A DNA stretch of 34,281 nucleotides from Bacillota bacterium (GCA_023393095.1 JAEWMT010000026.1:1-34281), one strand, 5' to 3'. Positions 23,716-32,385 are shown, numbered from the stretch's first letter. The notes: a model not told the origin generated them from the sequence alone. Numbers and translations: made by a program.

Positions 23716-23747
23716 AGCCGTTACACAACCTAGGTCACGTAACGGCT
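23716..23747. terminator. Terminator hairpin between osmC and GH5 genes (copy 1)
   Basis: Stem AGCCGTTAC/GTAACGGCT with a 14-base centre, followed on the minus strand by six T (GH5 terminator) and on the plus strand by a broken T-rich stretch. Nearly identical to 25062-25095. Confidence 0.85.
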
Positions 23748-23818
23748 ATTTCTATTTTATTTATCCTCAAGTTTTTCGCCAACCCCAATGCACTCACGCT
23801 AGTTTTGTAACTATAATA

Positions 23819-24871
23819 TTACTCAAATAAAGTTGATATCAGTTTTTGATTAAGCACACAATTATTTTTATCTACAATTCCATAATCCATTTCTTTATAG
23901 TTCCAATATGCATACCCTATTCCATATTCTCCAAATAGTTCTACTACATCTTTTGCGAATGCATTTATATCGTTCAAATCAGCATTATTAATCACTCCAA
24001 ATTCACTACAATACAAATTGCAGCCTGAATATTGACAAAATGTTTTTGCATCAACTAATACTTTTTCCAATAATGTTTTATTAATGTCTTTTTCTAATGC
24101 AAACCATCTATACTTATCTAAGTATTTAGGATTATCGCATAAAAAATCAACAAAGTCATTAATCGTATCCGGATAGTGAACTTTGCAATTGTATTTCATC
24201 ATATCTTCACTAAAATGTGCTTTTTGATGTGTAAATATTTGTGGATCGTAAAAATGAAAATTATAAACTATTTTATCATCATTAATAAGCTCCAAAGATT
24301 TTAATTCAAGCACACTGTTTTGGTCATTACTTCCAACCAAAATATAATGATTCTTATCAATACTTCGTATTTCTTTTATAATTTCCTTATACAAACGATT
24401 CCACAAGTATCCTTTAGATGCATCACTAATCTCATTCAGTAATTCAAACATGATTGCTGGTTTCTGTTTTGTTGCATATCTGTAAGCTATTTTTCTCCAT
24501 ACTTCTATCAATCTTTGCTGAAGTTTCTCTTCTTTCAAGAGCGGTATCACCTTCTGCATCTGACCATACTCATGTCCCTCAATTTGGTGAATGTCTAAAA
24601 TAATATTAATACCAAAATCCTCACACCATTGAATGCATTGATCAATATAGTAAAAGTATTCTTCAGAGTTTTCTTCTAGTAACAGTTCTCCATTAATTGG
24701 TAACCTAATATGATCTGCTCCCCATTTAGCAATTTGCTCAACATCACGAATGGTAATAAAGCTTTTAAAATGCTCCATTCTCTGCTCGTATGTAAGTATT
24801 CCTTTTTCACTGAAATCATATTGCGATAGCCATCCTCCAACGTTAATTCCCATCTTAAAGTACTCTATCAT
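23819..24871 (-). CDS. Glycoside hydrolase family 5 enzyme, intracellular
   Basis: 350-residue (beta/alpha)8 glycosidase cutting beta-1,4-glucan, mannan or related oligosaccharides. GH5 landmarks: GINVGGWL (8-15), HIRLPI (54-59), acid/base E147 in FELLNEISD, HFYDP (206-210), nucleophile E290 in YCSEFGV, and W323 in AYWNY. No signal peptide or carbohydrate-binding module, so it probably acts on imported oligosaccharides. AAGGAG precedes the ATG. The gene is AT-richer than its neighbours and lies between two almost identical terminator hairpins, between a stress unit and the rpsF operon. This suggests insertion into an existing locus (inference). Confidence 0.92.
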   Translation of the reverse strand: MIEYFKMGINVGGWLSQYDFSEKGILTYEQRMEHFKSFITIRDVEQIAKWGADHIRLPINGELLLEENSEEYFYYIDQCIQWCEDFGINIILDIHQIEGHEYGQMQKVIPLLKEEKLQQRLIEVWRKIAYRYATKQKPAIMFELLNEISDASKGYLWNRLYKEIIKEIRSIDKNHYILVGSNDQNSVLELKSLELINDDKIVYNFHFYDPQIFTHQKAHFSEDMMKYNCKVHYPDTINDFVDFLCDNPKYLDKYRWFALEKDINKTLLEKVLVDAKTFCQYSGCNLYCSEFGVINNADLNDINAFAKDVVELFGEYGIGYAYWNYKEMDYGIVDKNNCVLNQKLISTLFE

Positions 24872-25061
24872 GTCTTTCTCCTTTCTTGAATATCAAGCAA
24901 GTTTTTCTTCAAATGTACCCACTCTACAGTCACTTCTCGTTTTTCTTGGCATAATACTGCTCATCCTCATCCACCTTATTAAAAAATAATTTTACTATGA
25001 ATGGTAATATATAACAAACTTTTTTGCAATAAAAATTTTGCAAAATGCTATACCTATAAAA
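24872..25061. other. Region upstream of GH5
   Basis: AT-rich leader of the GH5 gene. A GH5 promoter must be here, but no clear -35/-10 pair stands out; TATATT near 25010 on the minus strand is possible. TTGCAAAATTTTTATTGCAA near 25024-25043 is an inverted repeat (TTGCAA both ways) and might be an operator. Confidence 0.35.
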
Positions 25062-25095
25062 AGCCGTTACACAACCCCAAGGTCATGTAACGGCT
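25062..25095 (-). terminator. Terminator of rpsF-ssb-rpsR (copy 2 of the hairpin)
   Basis: Minus strand: AGCCGTTACA/TGTAACGGCT, 14-base centre, then five T. Differs from 23716-23747 by a two-base length change and one or two substitutions, with matching flanks (ATAAAAA before, GGCTATTT after, on the plus strand). Confidence 0.9.
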
Positions 25096-25176
25096 ATTTT
25101 CTTTTCTTATTCAAAGTGTGGACAAGTCGTGTACTACGACCCTTCACACCCTCTGGAACCCTTGATTTTACCGGGC

Positions 25177-25449
25177 TTAATCCATTGTGTAAGGCATTAA
25201 AGCGATATGTCTTGCTCGCTTAACAGCAACAGTTAAAGCTCTCTGATGCTTTGCACAGTTACCTGTAATTCTTCTAGGAAGAATCTTACCTCTCTCAGAT
25301 ACGTATCTCTTTAACTTATTTACATCCTTATAATCAATTCCTGTGTGATTCTTATCAGCACAGAATACACAAACTTTCTTTCTTCTGCGTCCAAAGGACT
25401 TTCTCTTCATCGGAGAATCGCCTTTATCATCATTTCTCTTAAATGGCAT
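25177..25449 (-). CDS. rpsR: 30S ribosomal protein S18, zinc-ligand type
   Basis: Binds S6 on the platform of the 30S subunit. 90 residues with KRKSFGRRRKKVCVFCADK and NCAKHQRALTVAVKRARHIA, ending LMPYTMD. CxxC plus a later Cys and a nearby His (NCAKH) show the zinc-type S18. Last gene of rpsF-ssb-rpsR; AAGGAGG before the ATG; terminator at 25062-25095. A decayed copy is at 19215-19381. Confidence 0.97.
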   Translation of the reverse strand: MPFKRNDDKGDSPMKRKSFGRRRKKVCVFCADKNHTGIDYKDVNKLKRYVSERGKILPRRITGNCAKHQRALTVAVKRARHIALMPYTMD

Positions 25450-25556
25450 GTCATGACCTCCTTATCCGATTATATGATTGGTTTGATGAATTTGCACCAA
25501 AGGAATCTATTGATTCTATCGAAACAATTCATTCTATTTATTTGAGTAATATCCTT

Positions 25557-26006
25557 CTAGTTAAATGGTAATTCTTCGTCAATACCGTCCGGGATGTTCA
25601 TAAATCCATCCCCCATTGCTGAGCTAGGCTCCGGCCTGAACTCTTTTTGGAATCCGCCCTGGGATCCTGCGTTCGGATTTGCACTCTTGCTCTCAGCAAA
25701 TTCAATATCTTCTGCTACCACATCAGTCGTGTAAACCTTAACTCCATCCTTGTTGGTATAACTACCGGTCTGAATTCTTCCTGACAGCACCATCTTCATG
25801 CCCTGTTTGAAATATCTTTCAACGAACTCCGCCTGCTTGCCAAAAGCAACGCATCCGATAAAATCCGCTTCCTGAGTATCTCCGGCTTTTTTGAATCTGC
25901 GGTCTACTGCTAAAGTAAATCTCGCAACTGCGGTTGAACTCTCACCCTGAGTATATCTTACCTCGGGATCTCTGGTTAAACGTCCAATTAATATAGCTTT
26001 ATTCAT
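25557..26006 (-). CDS. ssb: Single-stranded DNA-binding protein
   Basis: 149 residues. OB fold at 1-105 (MNKAILIGRLTRDPEVRYT, FIGCVAFGKQAEFVERYFKQ), then a flexible Gly/Pro/Ser-rich linker, then the acidic tail DGIDEELPFN that recruits replication and repair proteins. GGGAGG precedes the ATG. It sits between rpsF and rpsR as usual in Firmicutes. Confidence 0.97.
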   Translation of the reverse strand: MNKAILIGRLTRDPEVRYTQGESSTAVARFTLAVDRRFKKAGDTQEADFIGCVAFGKQAEFVERYFKQGMKMVLSGRIQTGSYTNKDGVKVYTTDVVAEDIEFAESKSANPNAGSQGGFQKEFRPEPSSAMGDGFMNIPDGIDEELPFN

Positions 26007-26084
26007 AAGTTAATACCTCCCTTTCGTTTCGCCTTAGGGGTAGTATAATAACAAGTGATTGTTTTATCAATCCGCTTGTAGTTA

Positions 26085-26372
26085 TTAAGCATCTTTTCTG
26101 ATGCATAAATATCTGATTACATTGTCCATAATACGAATTCTCTGTTCGATTTCAGCTGGAACTGTAGAATCAGCGTCGAATTGGATGAAATAGTAGAAGC
26201 CTTCTTTCATTTTCTGAATTTCATAAGCTAATCTTTTCTTTCCCCAGTCATCAACATTAGTAACTGTACCGCCGAATCTAGTGATAAGATTCTTTGCTGC
26301 TTCTAATGTAGCTAATCTGGCTTCATCCTCGATTTTTGCATTTACAACTAAGGCTAATTCATATTGATTCAT
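26085..26372 (-). CDS. rpsF: 30S ribosomal protein S6
   Basis: 95 residues: MNQYELALVVNAKIEDEA, then VDDWGKKRLAYEIQKMKEGF, then IRIMDNVIRYLCIRKD. Partner of S18. AGGAGG lies about 12 bases before the ATG. First gene of rpsF-ssb-rpsR. No classical S6:S18 leader motif with a bulged CCG was recognised upstream. Confidence 0.97.
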   Translation of the reverse strand: MNQYELALVVNAKIEDEARLATLEAAKNLITRFGGTVTNVDDWGKKRLAYEIQKMKEGFYYFIQFDADSTVPAEIEQRIRIMDNVIRYLCIRKDA

Positions 26373-26466
26373 AGTTGTTTAGCACCTCCTTCTGGTCTCT
26401 GGCCCTTTTCTAATGCTATTTGACTGACGAAGAATCAAAATTGCATTTAAAGAGCAAGGAATAATT

Positions 26467-26503
26467 AGTGTAGCATATCACAATTACCTATGATACCATA
26501 GGA
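26467..26503 (-). promoter_or_regulatory. Possible promoter region of the rpsF operon
   Basis: Minus strand 26483-26467 is TTGTGATATGCTACACT, containing an extended -10 (TGC-TACACT). CCTATG-ATAC-CATAGG (26488-26503) is a small inverted repeat just upstream. The -35 is weak. The remainder of 26373-26666 is AT-rich without features. Confidence 0.45.
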
Positions 26504-26666
26504 ATGCTAATATTACAACCTATTTTTTTGAAGATACTACTGAATTTGTGATTGTTTATACTATTTCGATAAATTATAGGTATTTTAGACAATTATTGAT
26601 GTATTGATTCTGTTAAGAGCTTATACAAGAGATTAGGATTCTTACTGATATCCAATCTATCAAAAT

Positions 26667-27188
26667 CTACTCATATAAACTGCTGTAATCTGATAATCTT
26701 TTTTTCAATAATGTAAGTATATCCTCTGGATCCATATCCTTTGCCAGATTCGTCGATATTGTCACCGGGGGAAGGTTTGCATTGATATTTCTTTTTGCCA
26801 TTCTTCGTTTTACCACATTGAGCTTCGATAAAAAGTTATCGATATTCTTCGGTATTACTGCAATCGCTTTTCTGTTGTATATCGTTACTATTATAAATTC
26901 TTTAATATCATCAAAGGATATATAGCCCGAACCGGTGATTGGGGAGTTATCAACGATACCATCCCTTGTAATCGTAAGTAGTTTTTTTACCTGGATTGTA
27001 TTAACAATTGCAGTAATAAAACCAATAAACAAACCGGTAGAAGTAATAATACCTGGTAACCAGAGGCTTATCTTCCTTATATTAAATCCATATATGGTAA
27101 TAGCAACCGTTACGATAAGTAGAAACATCACTGCCAGCGCAATTACAAAGGATTTATAATTATTTTTTTCTATAATAATCTCCTCCAC
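26667..27188 (-). CDS. Two-helix membrane protein with PH-like domain (STM3941-like)
   Basis: 173 residues. Transmembrane segments at about 13-35 and 42-64 in a hairpin, then a beta-rich soluble part (65-130) with LLTITRDGIVDNSPITGSG and YISFDDIKEFIIVTIYNRKA typical of bacterial PH-like/STM3941 proteins, then helix EDILTLLKKRL. Function unknown. Start is GTG with AGGGGG 7 bases upstream; no ATG is available. Divergent from the PadR unit, whose operator region is shared. Confidence 0.72.
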   Translation of the reverse strand: MEEIIIEKNNYKSFVIALAVMFLLIVTVAITIYGFNIRKISLWLPGIITSTGLFIGFITAIVNTIQVKKLLTITRDGIVDNSPITGSGYISFDDIKEFIIVTIYNRKAIAVIPKNIDNFLSKLNVVKRRMAKRNINANLPPVTISTNLAKDMDPEDILTLLKKRLSDYSSLYE

Positions 27189-27310
27189 AATATAGCCCCC
27201 TTTTGCTAGTTTACGATTATCCTCATTTTATCTTTTTCAAATTTCTTTTGCAATATATTTATAGGAATAATTTCATAGTTTTGGCTCTTAATTTTACAAA
27301 TTTCAAAAAA

Positions 27311-27368
27311 CTACTTTACCTGTCGTAGTAGTTGTGCTATACTGTGATTACTACGACAGATGAAGTAG
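27311..27368 (+). promoter_or_regulatory. Promoter embedded in a large PadR-type operator
   Basis: TTTACC (27315-27320), 17-base spacer, TATACT (27338-27343). The perfect 11-bp inverted repeat CTGTCGTAGTA/TACTACGACAG (27320-27330 and 27349-27359) covers both sides of the -10, and an outer pair CTACTT/AAGTAG (27311-27316 and 27363-27368) extends it. Confidence 0.82.
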
Positions 27369-27420
27369 TAACACAGATGGAATGCGCATCCATCGAATTG
27401 TACATCAAGGAGGGAACGAA

Positions 27421-27753
27421 TTGATCAGCAGCGATGTAATCCGAGGTTATAATGATACAATTATCCTGTACCTTCTTTTGGAGAAGGAATCCTATGGATA
27501 TGAGATATCAAAAAGCATCAAGGAGCTGTCCGAAGAGAAATATATTATGAAAGAAACAACCCTCTATTCCGCATTTAACCGATTGGAAAGCAACGGATAT
27601 ATTGAGTCCTTCTATGGAGATGAAAGTTTGGGTAAAAGGCGTACTTATTATAGGATTACTCCAAGGGGTCTGGACTATTATAAGGAGAAATGCGAAGAAT
27701 GGAAACTTACAAAGGATGTTATTAATCGATTTATTAAGGAGTGGAGAGAATAA
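27421..27753 (+). CDS. PadR-family transcriptional regulator
   Basis: 110-residue PadR repressor: MISSDVIRGYNDTIILYLLL, ESYGYEISKSIKEL, wing ESFYGDESLGKRRTYYRITP. The ATG at 27382 is in frame but lacks a ribosome site; the TTG at 27421 follows AAGGAGGG and gives the standard family N-terminus. The operator suggests autoregulation. It overlaps the next gene by one base (TAATG). PadR regulators with a permease-prefix partner typically respond to envelope-active drugs; the ligand here is unknown. Confidence 0.93.
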   Translation: MISSDVIRGYNDTIILYLLLEKESYGYEISKSIKELSEEKYIMKETTLYSAFNRLESNGYIESFYGDESLGKRRTYYRITPRGLDYYKEKCEEWKLTKDVINRFIKEWRE

Positions 27754-28772
27754 TGGAGACAATTAAGAATTATCTTGACAATATGTTTGCAGGATTGCCT
27801 AAAACCGCAAGAGTAACTGATTTAAAAAATGATATTCTTACTAATATGGAAGAGAAATATAATGAATTGAAAAGTCAGGGGAAATCAGAAAACGAAGCTA
27901 TCGGTATTGTAATCTCTGAATTTGGTAATATTGATGAATTAGTAAATGAACTTGGAATTCGTAATGAGAACGGTGATATTACAGCACCAATCGTAAACCG
28001 CGAAGAGGTCGAAGATTATTTGAAGGTTAAGAAGAAAGTGGGATTACAGGTGGGTGTTGGTGTTTTCCTATGTATAATAGCTCCGGCCATACTTATACTC
28101 ATTTCCTCCTTGTTCAGAAATGGAATGTTTTATAAAGGTAATGTCCACGATGTAGGCCGGGAATTAGGACACGTTGCACATTCGATAGGTAATGTTAATG
28201 ATGTAGGCGGCGTATTTGGCATCATTGCACTTTTTATATTAGTTGCCATTGCAGTTAGCATCTTTATCTTCTCAGGTATGAATTTCGAACGGTTTAAATA
28301 TATGGAACAAGGCGTACAGCTTCCAAGCAATTTAAAAGAAGAGTTAAAAAAGCGATATGATAATGATACACCAAAATTTTATATTAAAATCATTGTTGGG
28401 GTATGCTTAATTATTCTTTCTCCTGTAGCCATATTTGTTGCTTATCTGGTAAACGGAATTGCTAACGAAGCCGGCGTCATAATCATGTTATTATTAGTCG
28501 CTGTATCTGTGTTCCTGTTCATTACTACCGGAATTATCAGAGAGAGCTACCAGCAGCTACTTCAAATCGGCAACTATAATAGAAAGCAGAAAAAAGAAGA
28601 TAAGGTAATTGGTGCAGTAGCCTCAATTGTATGGCCCCTTGCTGTGATAATATTCTTAGTTGCAGGGATTGTATATGATAAATGGGAAATCTGTTGGATC
28701 GTGTTCCCGATTACGGGCTTACTGTTTGGTATGTTCAGTGCTGCTTATAGTATTATCACAGATAAACAATAA
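27753..28772 (+). CDS. Permease-prefix-domain membrane protein, PadR operon target
   Basis: 339 residues. The N-terminal soluble region (1-75) matches the permease prefix domain: NYLDNMFAGLPKTARVTDLK, MEEKYNELKSQGKSENEAIG. Four to six hydrophobic segments follow (about 100-122, 152-172, 212-236, 244-264, 290-312, 318-336). Similar proteins are encoded directly after PadR genes in many Firmicutes and are thought to act in envelope stress or drug response. The ATG overlaps the PadR stop and follows GGAG, so translation is coupled. No transporter motif seen. Confidence 0.85.
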   Translation: METIKNYLDNMFAGLPKTARVTDLKNDILTNMEEKYNELKSQGKSENEAIGIVISEFGNIDELVNELGIRNENGDITAPIVNREEVEDYLKVKKKVGLQVGVGVFLCIIAPAILILISSLFRNGMFYKGNVHDVGRELGHVAHSIGNVNDVGGVFGIIALFILVAIAVSIFIFSGMNFERFKYMEQGVQLPSNLKEELKKRYDNDTPKFYIKIIVGVCLIILSPVAIFVAYLVNGIANEAGVIIMLLLVAVSVFLFITTGIIRESYQQLLQIGNYNRKQKKEDKVIGAVASIVWPLAVIIFLVAGIVYDKWEICWIVFPITGLLFGMFSAAYSIITDKQ

Positions 28773-28845
28773 GGAAAGAAAATTGTATAATTGTAAAATA
28801 TTGATATTTCTATCTAGTATATCCAATAAGATAGATACTGTTTCA

Positions 28846-29006
28846 GTAATATAAGGGACTCTTCATAATCCCAATAATGCACTGCTTGAAAGACATTTAC
28901 CATTTTGCATGCCATATACGAACATTTATGTATGAATTTTTCATACAATTTGGCAATATGTCTTCCAACTTTGTGTGAGGAGATTATGGGGAGCCCCTTA
29001 TATTTA
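28846..29006. repeat. Long palindromic element, copy A
   Basis: Almost the whole element is one imperfect hairpin. Outer arms are TAATATAAGGGACTCTTCAT and its partner ending AGCCCCTTATATTTA; the tip is near 28932 (TATGTATGAATTTTTCATAC). Copy B at 32178-32324 shares ATAAGGGACTCT, ATAATCCC, GCACTG and the GGAA-ACAT core. It lies between converging genes. Confidence 0.88.
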
Positions 29007-29073
29007 ACCAAGTCCACAGATGGTTCTATCATCATATCTATTTGATTGGAATATGGGTATCATAATTCATACT

Positions 29074-29622
29074 TTAATTATCATCAATAGCAAATTTTTT
29101 ATGATAATGATTAATACAGTATTCGATAATTTCAATTGCTTCTTCCGGTCCACCAAATTCATTCACTACGGTCTGCTTATTCTCTAATTCTTTATATACG
29201 CTAAAGAAATGTCTCATTTCATTAAATATATGAGGTGGCAGATCACTGATATTGGAATACATATTATAGGTTGGATCATTAAATGGTATTGCTATTATTT
29301 TTTCATCCCCCATACCATTGTCAACCATTTTCATGACCCCAATTGGATAACATCTCACCAGAGAAAGAGGCTCAATTGCCTCTGAACACAGAACCATAAC
29401 ATCCAATGGATCCTTATCGTCACCATATGTTCTGGGGATAAAACCGTAATTTGCCGGATAGTGGGTAGATGTATATAAAATACGATCCAGTATAATATAC
29501 CCCGTTTCCTTATCAAGCTCATATTTTTTCTTACTGCCTTTTGATATTTCGACAACTGCAACAAAATCATGCGGCGTAATTCTATCCGGATTAATATCAT
29601 GCCAAATATTACCCATATTCAT
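29074..29622 (-). CDS. ppa: Inorganic pyrophosphatase, family I
   Basis: Soluble Mg-dependent enzyme that splits pyrophosphate and pulls biosynthetic reactions forward. 182 residues with HYPANYGFIPRTYGDDKDPL (54-73), which contains the DxDPxD metal signature, and D106/E107/K108 in GDEKIIAIPFNDP. Length and motifs are normal. AGGAG precedes the ATG. Single gene; the palindromic element A lies just downstream. Confidence 0.95.
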   Translation of the reverse strand: MNMGNIWHDINPDRITPHDFVAVVEISKGSKKKYELDKETGYIILDRILYTSTHYPANYGFIPRTYGDDKDPLDVMVLCSEAIEPLSLVRCYPIGVMKMVDNGMGDEKIIAIPFNDPTYNMYSNISDLPPHIFNEMRHFFSVYKELENKQTVVNEFGGPEEAIEIIEYCINHYHKKFAIDDN

Positions 29623-29790
29623 TTTCTCCTATCCATTAATTAAGCTCTTATTCTAAGTATGTTGCATTTCATTCTTGAATTATACAGAAAAATCTCATGA
29701 CTGACAATGACTTTTACTATTTACTCTGTAGTTCTTATAATTATAAAGAATAAAGTAATACAGCTGCCCTGATTTCGGTAACTTATAAAA

Positions 29791-29892
29791 GAGCTGTCGT
29801 AAATTTGATATGTAATATTCCACCTCCTAAGTAACAAGTTTTATATTTACTTGTTTGCCTAGAAGAGAACATATCAAATCTTTCGACAGCCC
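29791..29892. repeat. Hairpin element downstream of the membrane chemoreceptor
   Basis: Arms of about 22 bases, starting GAGCTGTCGTAAATTTGATA and ending TCAAATCTTTCGACAGCCC, are complementary with few mismatches. The centre has a smaller stem, AACAAGT/ACTTGTT. On the minus strand the arm ends CTCTTTTAT, so it may act as the chemoreceptor gene's terminator. A half-arm GAGGCTGTCGTA also occurs next to element B (about 32151). Confidence 0.75.
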
Positions 29893-29914
29893 GTTTATAA
29901 TTATTTATAAAATC

Positions 29915-31942
29915 TTAAATTGTAAATTTATTAATTGCATTTTCCAGTTCTTTTGCCTTTTCCTTCATCTCTTCTGCCTGCACATTTAAGGTCTCAACAG
30001 CAGTAATCTGTGTATTAATGTTGGTTCCTACAACCTCGGAGGATGCCAATGTCTGCTGGGTTACTGCCGCCATATTCTTAATAACGTCAAGTACCTCTTC
30101 CTTCCCTAGCGTAATCGTCTGCATATTATCAGTAATTTGATTCATCTTATTTAACAGCTCAACCATATGGTTGTCTACATCCTTAAATACCTTTACTGTA
30201 TTATTCAATGCTTCCGTCTGTGATTCAAGCATCTGTTCTGCATTCTGAGCAGATGTTACTGTTATCTGGGTCTTTTTCTGAATTGACTTAATGATTTTCT
30301 CAATTCTCTTAACCGAATCCACGGATTGTTCTGCCAAACCTCGGATCTGATCAGCAACTATGGCAAAGCCTCTTCCGGCCTCTCCTGCTCTTGCAGCTTC
30401 TATAGATGCATTCAAGGAAAGAAGGTTTGTAGTTGAAGCAATATTATTAATTGTTTCAACTACACTTCCAATACTCTCAGACTGCTGCTGCAGTTCGTCA
30501 ATATCTCTGATAATTACACAGGTAACCTCCGATGTTGCCGTTACCTGCTGCATTAATTCGTCTATTATATTTTTACCAGCGTTTATGGTTTGCTGCGTTA
30601 TATTAGCAACCTGACCAACTTTCGCAGTATTATTAAAAGTCTCACCAATCTGTCCAGCAAAATCTGTCATCTGCAGGAAGCTCTTCTTTGTATCCTTTGC
30701 CTGTTCGCTGACTCCTTGATTCATAACATTTACTGTATCAGATACATCATTAATGGAAGTCAGAATTTCTTCAGAAACCCCTAATACTTTCACTGCTGCA
30801 TCGGATACATTATGACCAAAATTAGCCATATCTGTAACCAGAGTCTTGATCTGAACCAGCATATCATCCATATCCTGTGATAATAAGCCAAATTCATCTT
30901 TACGCTTTGTATTAATTCTTACGGTAAAATCACCAGCCGAAACAAGCTTTAAGGTATTTGAAAATTTACGAATTACTTTACCAATATCTGAAGCAAAAAT
31001 TAAGCCTATTAAGAGCGCTAACAAACCTAAAATTAGTACCATTATAATTGTTACAGTTCTAGTAGTTTTTAATTTACCTAAGACATCACTCTCCGGAATC
31101 AGAGTACATAATACGGCATCCGTTTTACCTATCTTAGAATAAGCAAAAAGATACTTTTGCTTAAATAAAGTAATATCACTGCTTCCACTGAGTTCTTTCT
31201 TACCAATTTCTTTGTTATAAAAGTTTTGTCCGGTAAAAATTTTTCCACCTTTCATCTGTTCTTGTATCGTACTCTTTTTACCGGAAATCACTGTCTCTCT
31301 ACCATCTACCGTAACAAGTGCAATAATACTTCCATCACTAACTAGTGTGGCTTTAAGTACATCGTTCATCTTATCCAATGAAAGATCCGGTGTTCCTGTC
31401 TTATTATCATCCATCATCAAATTTACATACATAGAAGTACTTTCCATGCTTACTTTTGCTGATTTCTTTGAATTATCTACAATCGTATTTTTTGTATTGT
31501 TATAAGAAAACAAACCTAAAATAAGAATGAAAACTACCGGAATGATAAATGCAACTACCAATTTGAATCGAATCTGACTACGAAACGGAAGTGTCTTTTC
31601 CCCGGTGTATGTAATTAATTCTTTTACCTTCAAGAAAAATGGTGCTATTTTAGCGAAGATTTGACTGAAAGCATTCTTATTTGATTTACCATATGTTTGG
31701 TTAGTACCACTTTCCGTCACATTTTGTAATGCAGCTTTCAAATTCTCATTTGAACTATTATTTGCTGAAATAGTATTTGTATTAGCTACAATATTATTAT
31801 CAGCATCTTTCCCTGTACTATCCGCCTCTGATGATTTCTGTAACAAAGAATCAACTTTGCTTAAATTTGAAAGTGAATTATTTGGAATATCCCTTTCGTT
31901 AATAAGTGGATCAACAGTTTCCTGCTTTTTCTCTAGTCTCAT
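29915..31942 (-). CDS. Membrane methyl-accepting chemotaxis protein with single-Cache-like sensor
   Basis: 675 residues. An unusual N-terminal cytoplasmic stretch (1-120) is polar, rich in N, S and T, and probably disordered. TM1 about 127-147, periplasmic sensor about 150-295 (ELSGSSDITLFKQKYLFAYS recalls single-Cache domains), TM2 about 297-317, HAMP about 318-372, then a coiled coil with the tip TTNLLSLNASIEAARAGEAG and GRGFAIVADQIRGLAEQS. Ligand unknown. The frame is open 18 codons further upstream, but the promoter's -10 (31995-32000) leaves no leader there; ATG 31942 has AGGGGGAG. Confidence 0.93.
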   Translation of the reverse strand: MRLEKKQETVDPLINERDIPNNSLSNLSKVDSLLQKSSEADSTGKDADNNIVANTNTISANNSSNENLKAALQNVTESGTNQTYGKSNKNAFSQIFAKIAPFFLKVKELITYTGEKTLPFRSQIRFKLVVAFIIPVVFILILGLFSYNNTKNTIVDNSKKSAKVSMESTSMYVNLMMDDNKTGTPDLSLDKMNDVLKATLVSDGSIIALVTVDGRETVISGKKSTIQEQMKGGKIFTGQNFYNKEIGKKELSGSSDITLFKQKYLFAYSKIGKTDAVLCTLIPESDVLGKLKTTRTVTIIMVLILGLLALLIGLIFASDIGKVIRKFSNTLKLVSAGDFTVRINTKRKDEFGLLSQDMDDMLVQIKTLVTDMANFGHNVSDAAVKVLGVSEEILTSINDVSDTVNVMNQGVSEQAKDTKKSFLQMTDFAGQIGETFNNTAKVGQVANITQQTINAGKNIIDELMQQVTATSEVTCVIIRDIDELQQQSESIGSVVETINNIASTTNLLSLNASIEAARAGEAGRGFAIVADQIRGLAEQSVDSVKRIEKIIKSIQKKTQITVTSAQNAEQMLESQTEALNNTVKVFKDVDNHMVELLNKMNQITDNMQTITLGKEEVLDVIKNMAAVTQQTLASSEVVGTNINTQITAVETLNVQAEEMKEKAKELENAINKFTI

Positions 31943-31994
31943 ATGACTCCCCCTGTATTTTATCACATTACTAGTTTCTATATTTTCCCACATC

Positions 31995-32024
31995 ATTATA
32001 GCATAATAAAGATTAGTACATCAA
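31995..32024 (-). promoter_or_regulatory. Promoter of the membrane chemoreceptor gene
   Basis: Minus strand TTGATG (32024-32019), 18-base spacer, TATAAT (32000-31995). It gives a leader of about 45 bases to the chosen ATG. Confidence 0.6.
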
Positions 32025-32177
32025 GCTAATTATTAATATATAAGTATCTATTTTCAGTAATAAAGAATTATAAATAACAAATTTTCATGTTATACCAACT
32101 GATTTTAAAAAGGAAATTCCACGCTTACCTACCACGAAAAAAGAAGAGGCTGTCGTACCATTTTAGGAATATAATAA

Positions 32178-32324
32178 ATGATATAAGGGACTCTGTATAA
32201 TCCCCATAGCACACTGTTTGGAAAACATGTTATAATTTTGCTGTATGTACGAATTTAACATACAAAATCGATCATGTGTTTCCAACCTATGTGTAATAGG
32301 ATTATGCAGAATCCCTTATTTCAT
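32178..32324. repeat. Long palindromic element, copy B
   Basis: An almost continuous hairpin with arms AATGATATAAGGGACTCTGT and ending ATTATGCAGAATCCCTTATT; the tip ACATAC/GTATGT lies near 32244-32263. Same plan and arm sequence as copy A (28846-29006). It lies between the chemoreceptor promoter and the aldo/keto reductase 3' end. The flanking 32025-32177 holds no gene. Confidence 0.88.
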
Positions 32325-32385
32325 TGAAAGTTATTTCTCGGTATCCCAATTCACAATAATATTTGCCCTAAGGGTACACCCAAAA

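Noticed and set aside
26373..26466. S6:S18-binding leader of rpsF
   Set aside because: The expected bulged CCG motif could not be found.
28814..29035. Minus-strand 73-residue frame
   Set aside because: It lies in palindromic element A; the open frame follows from the repeat and no ribosome site is present.
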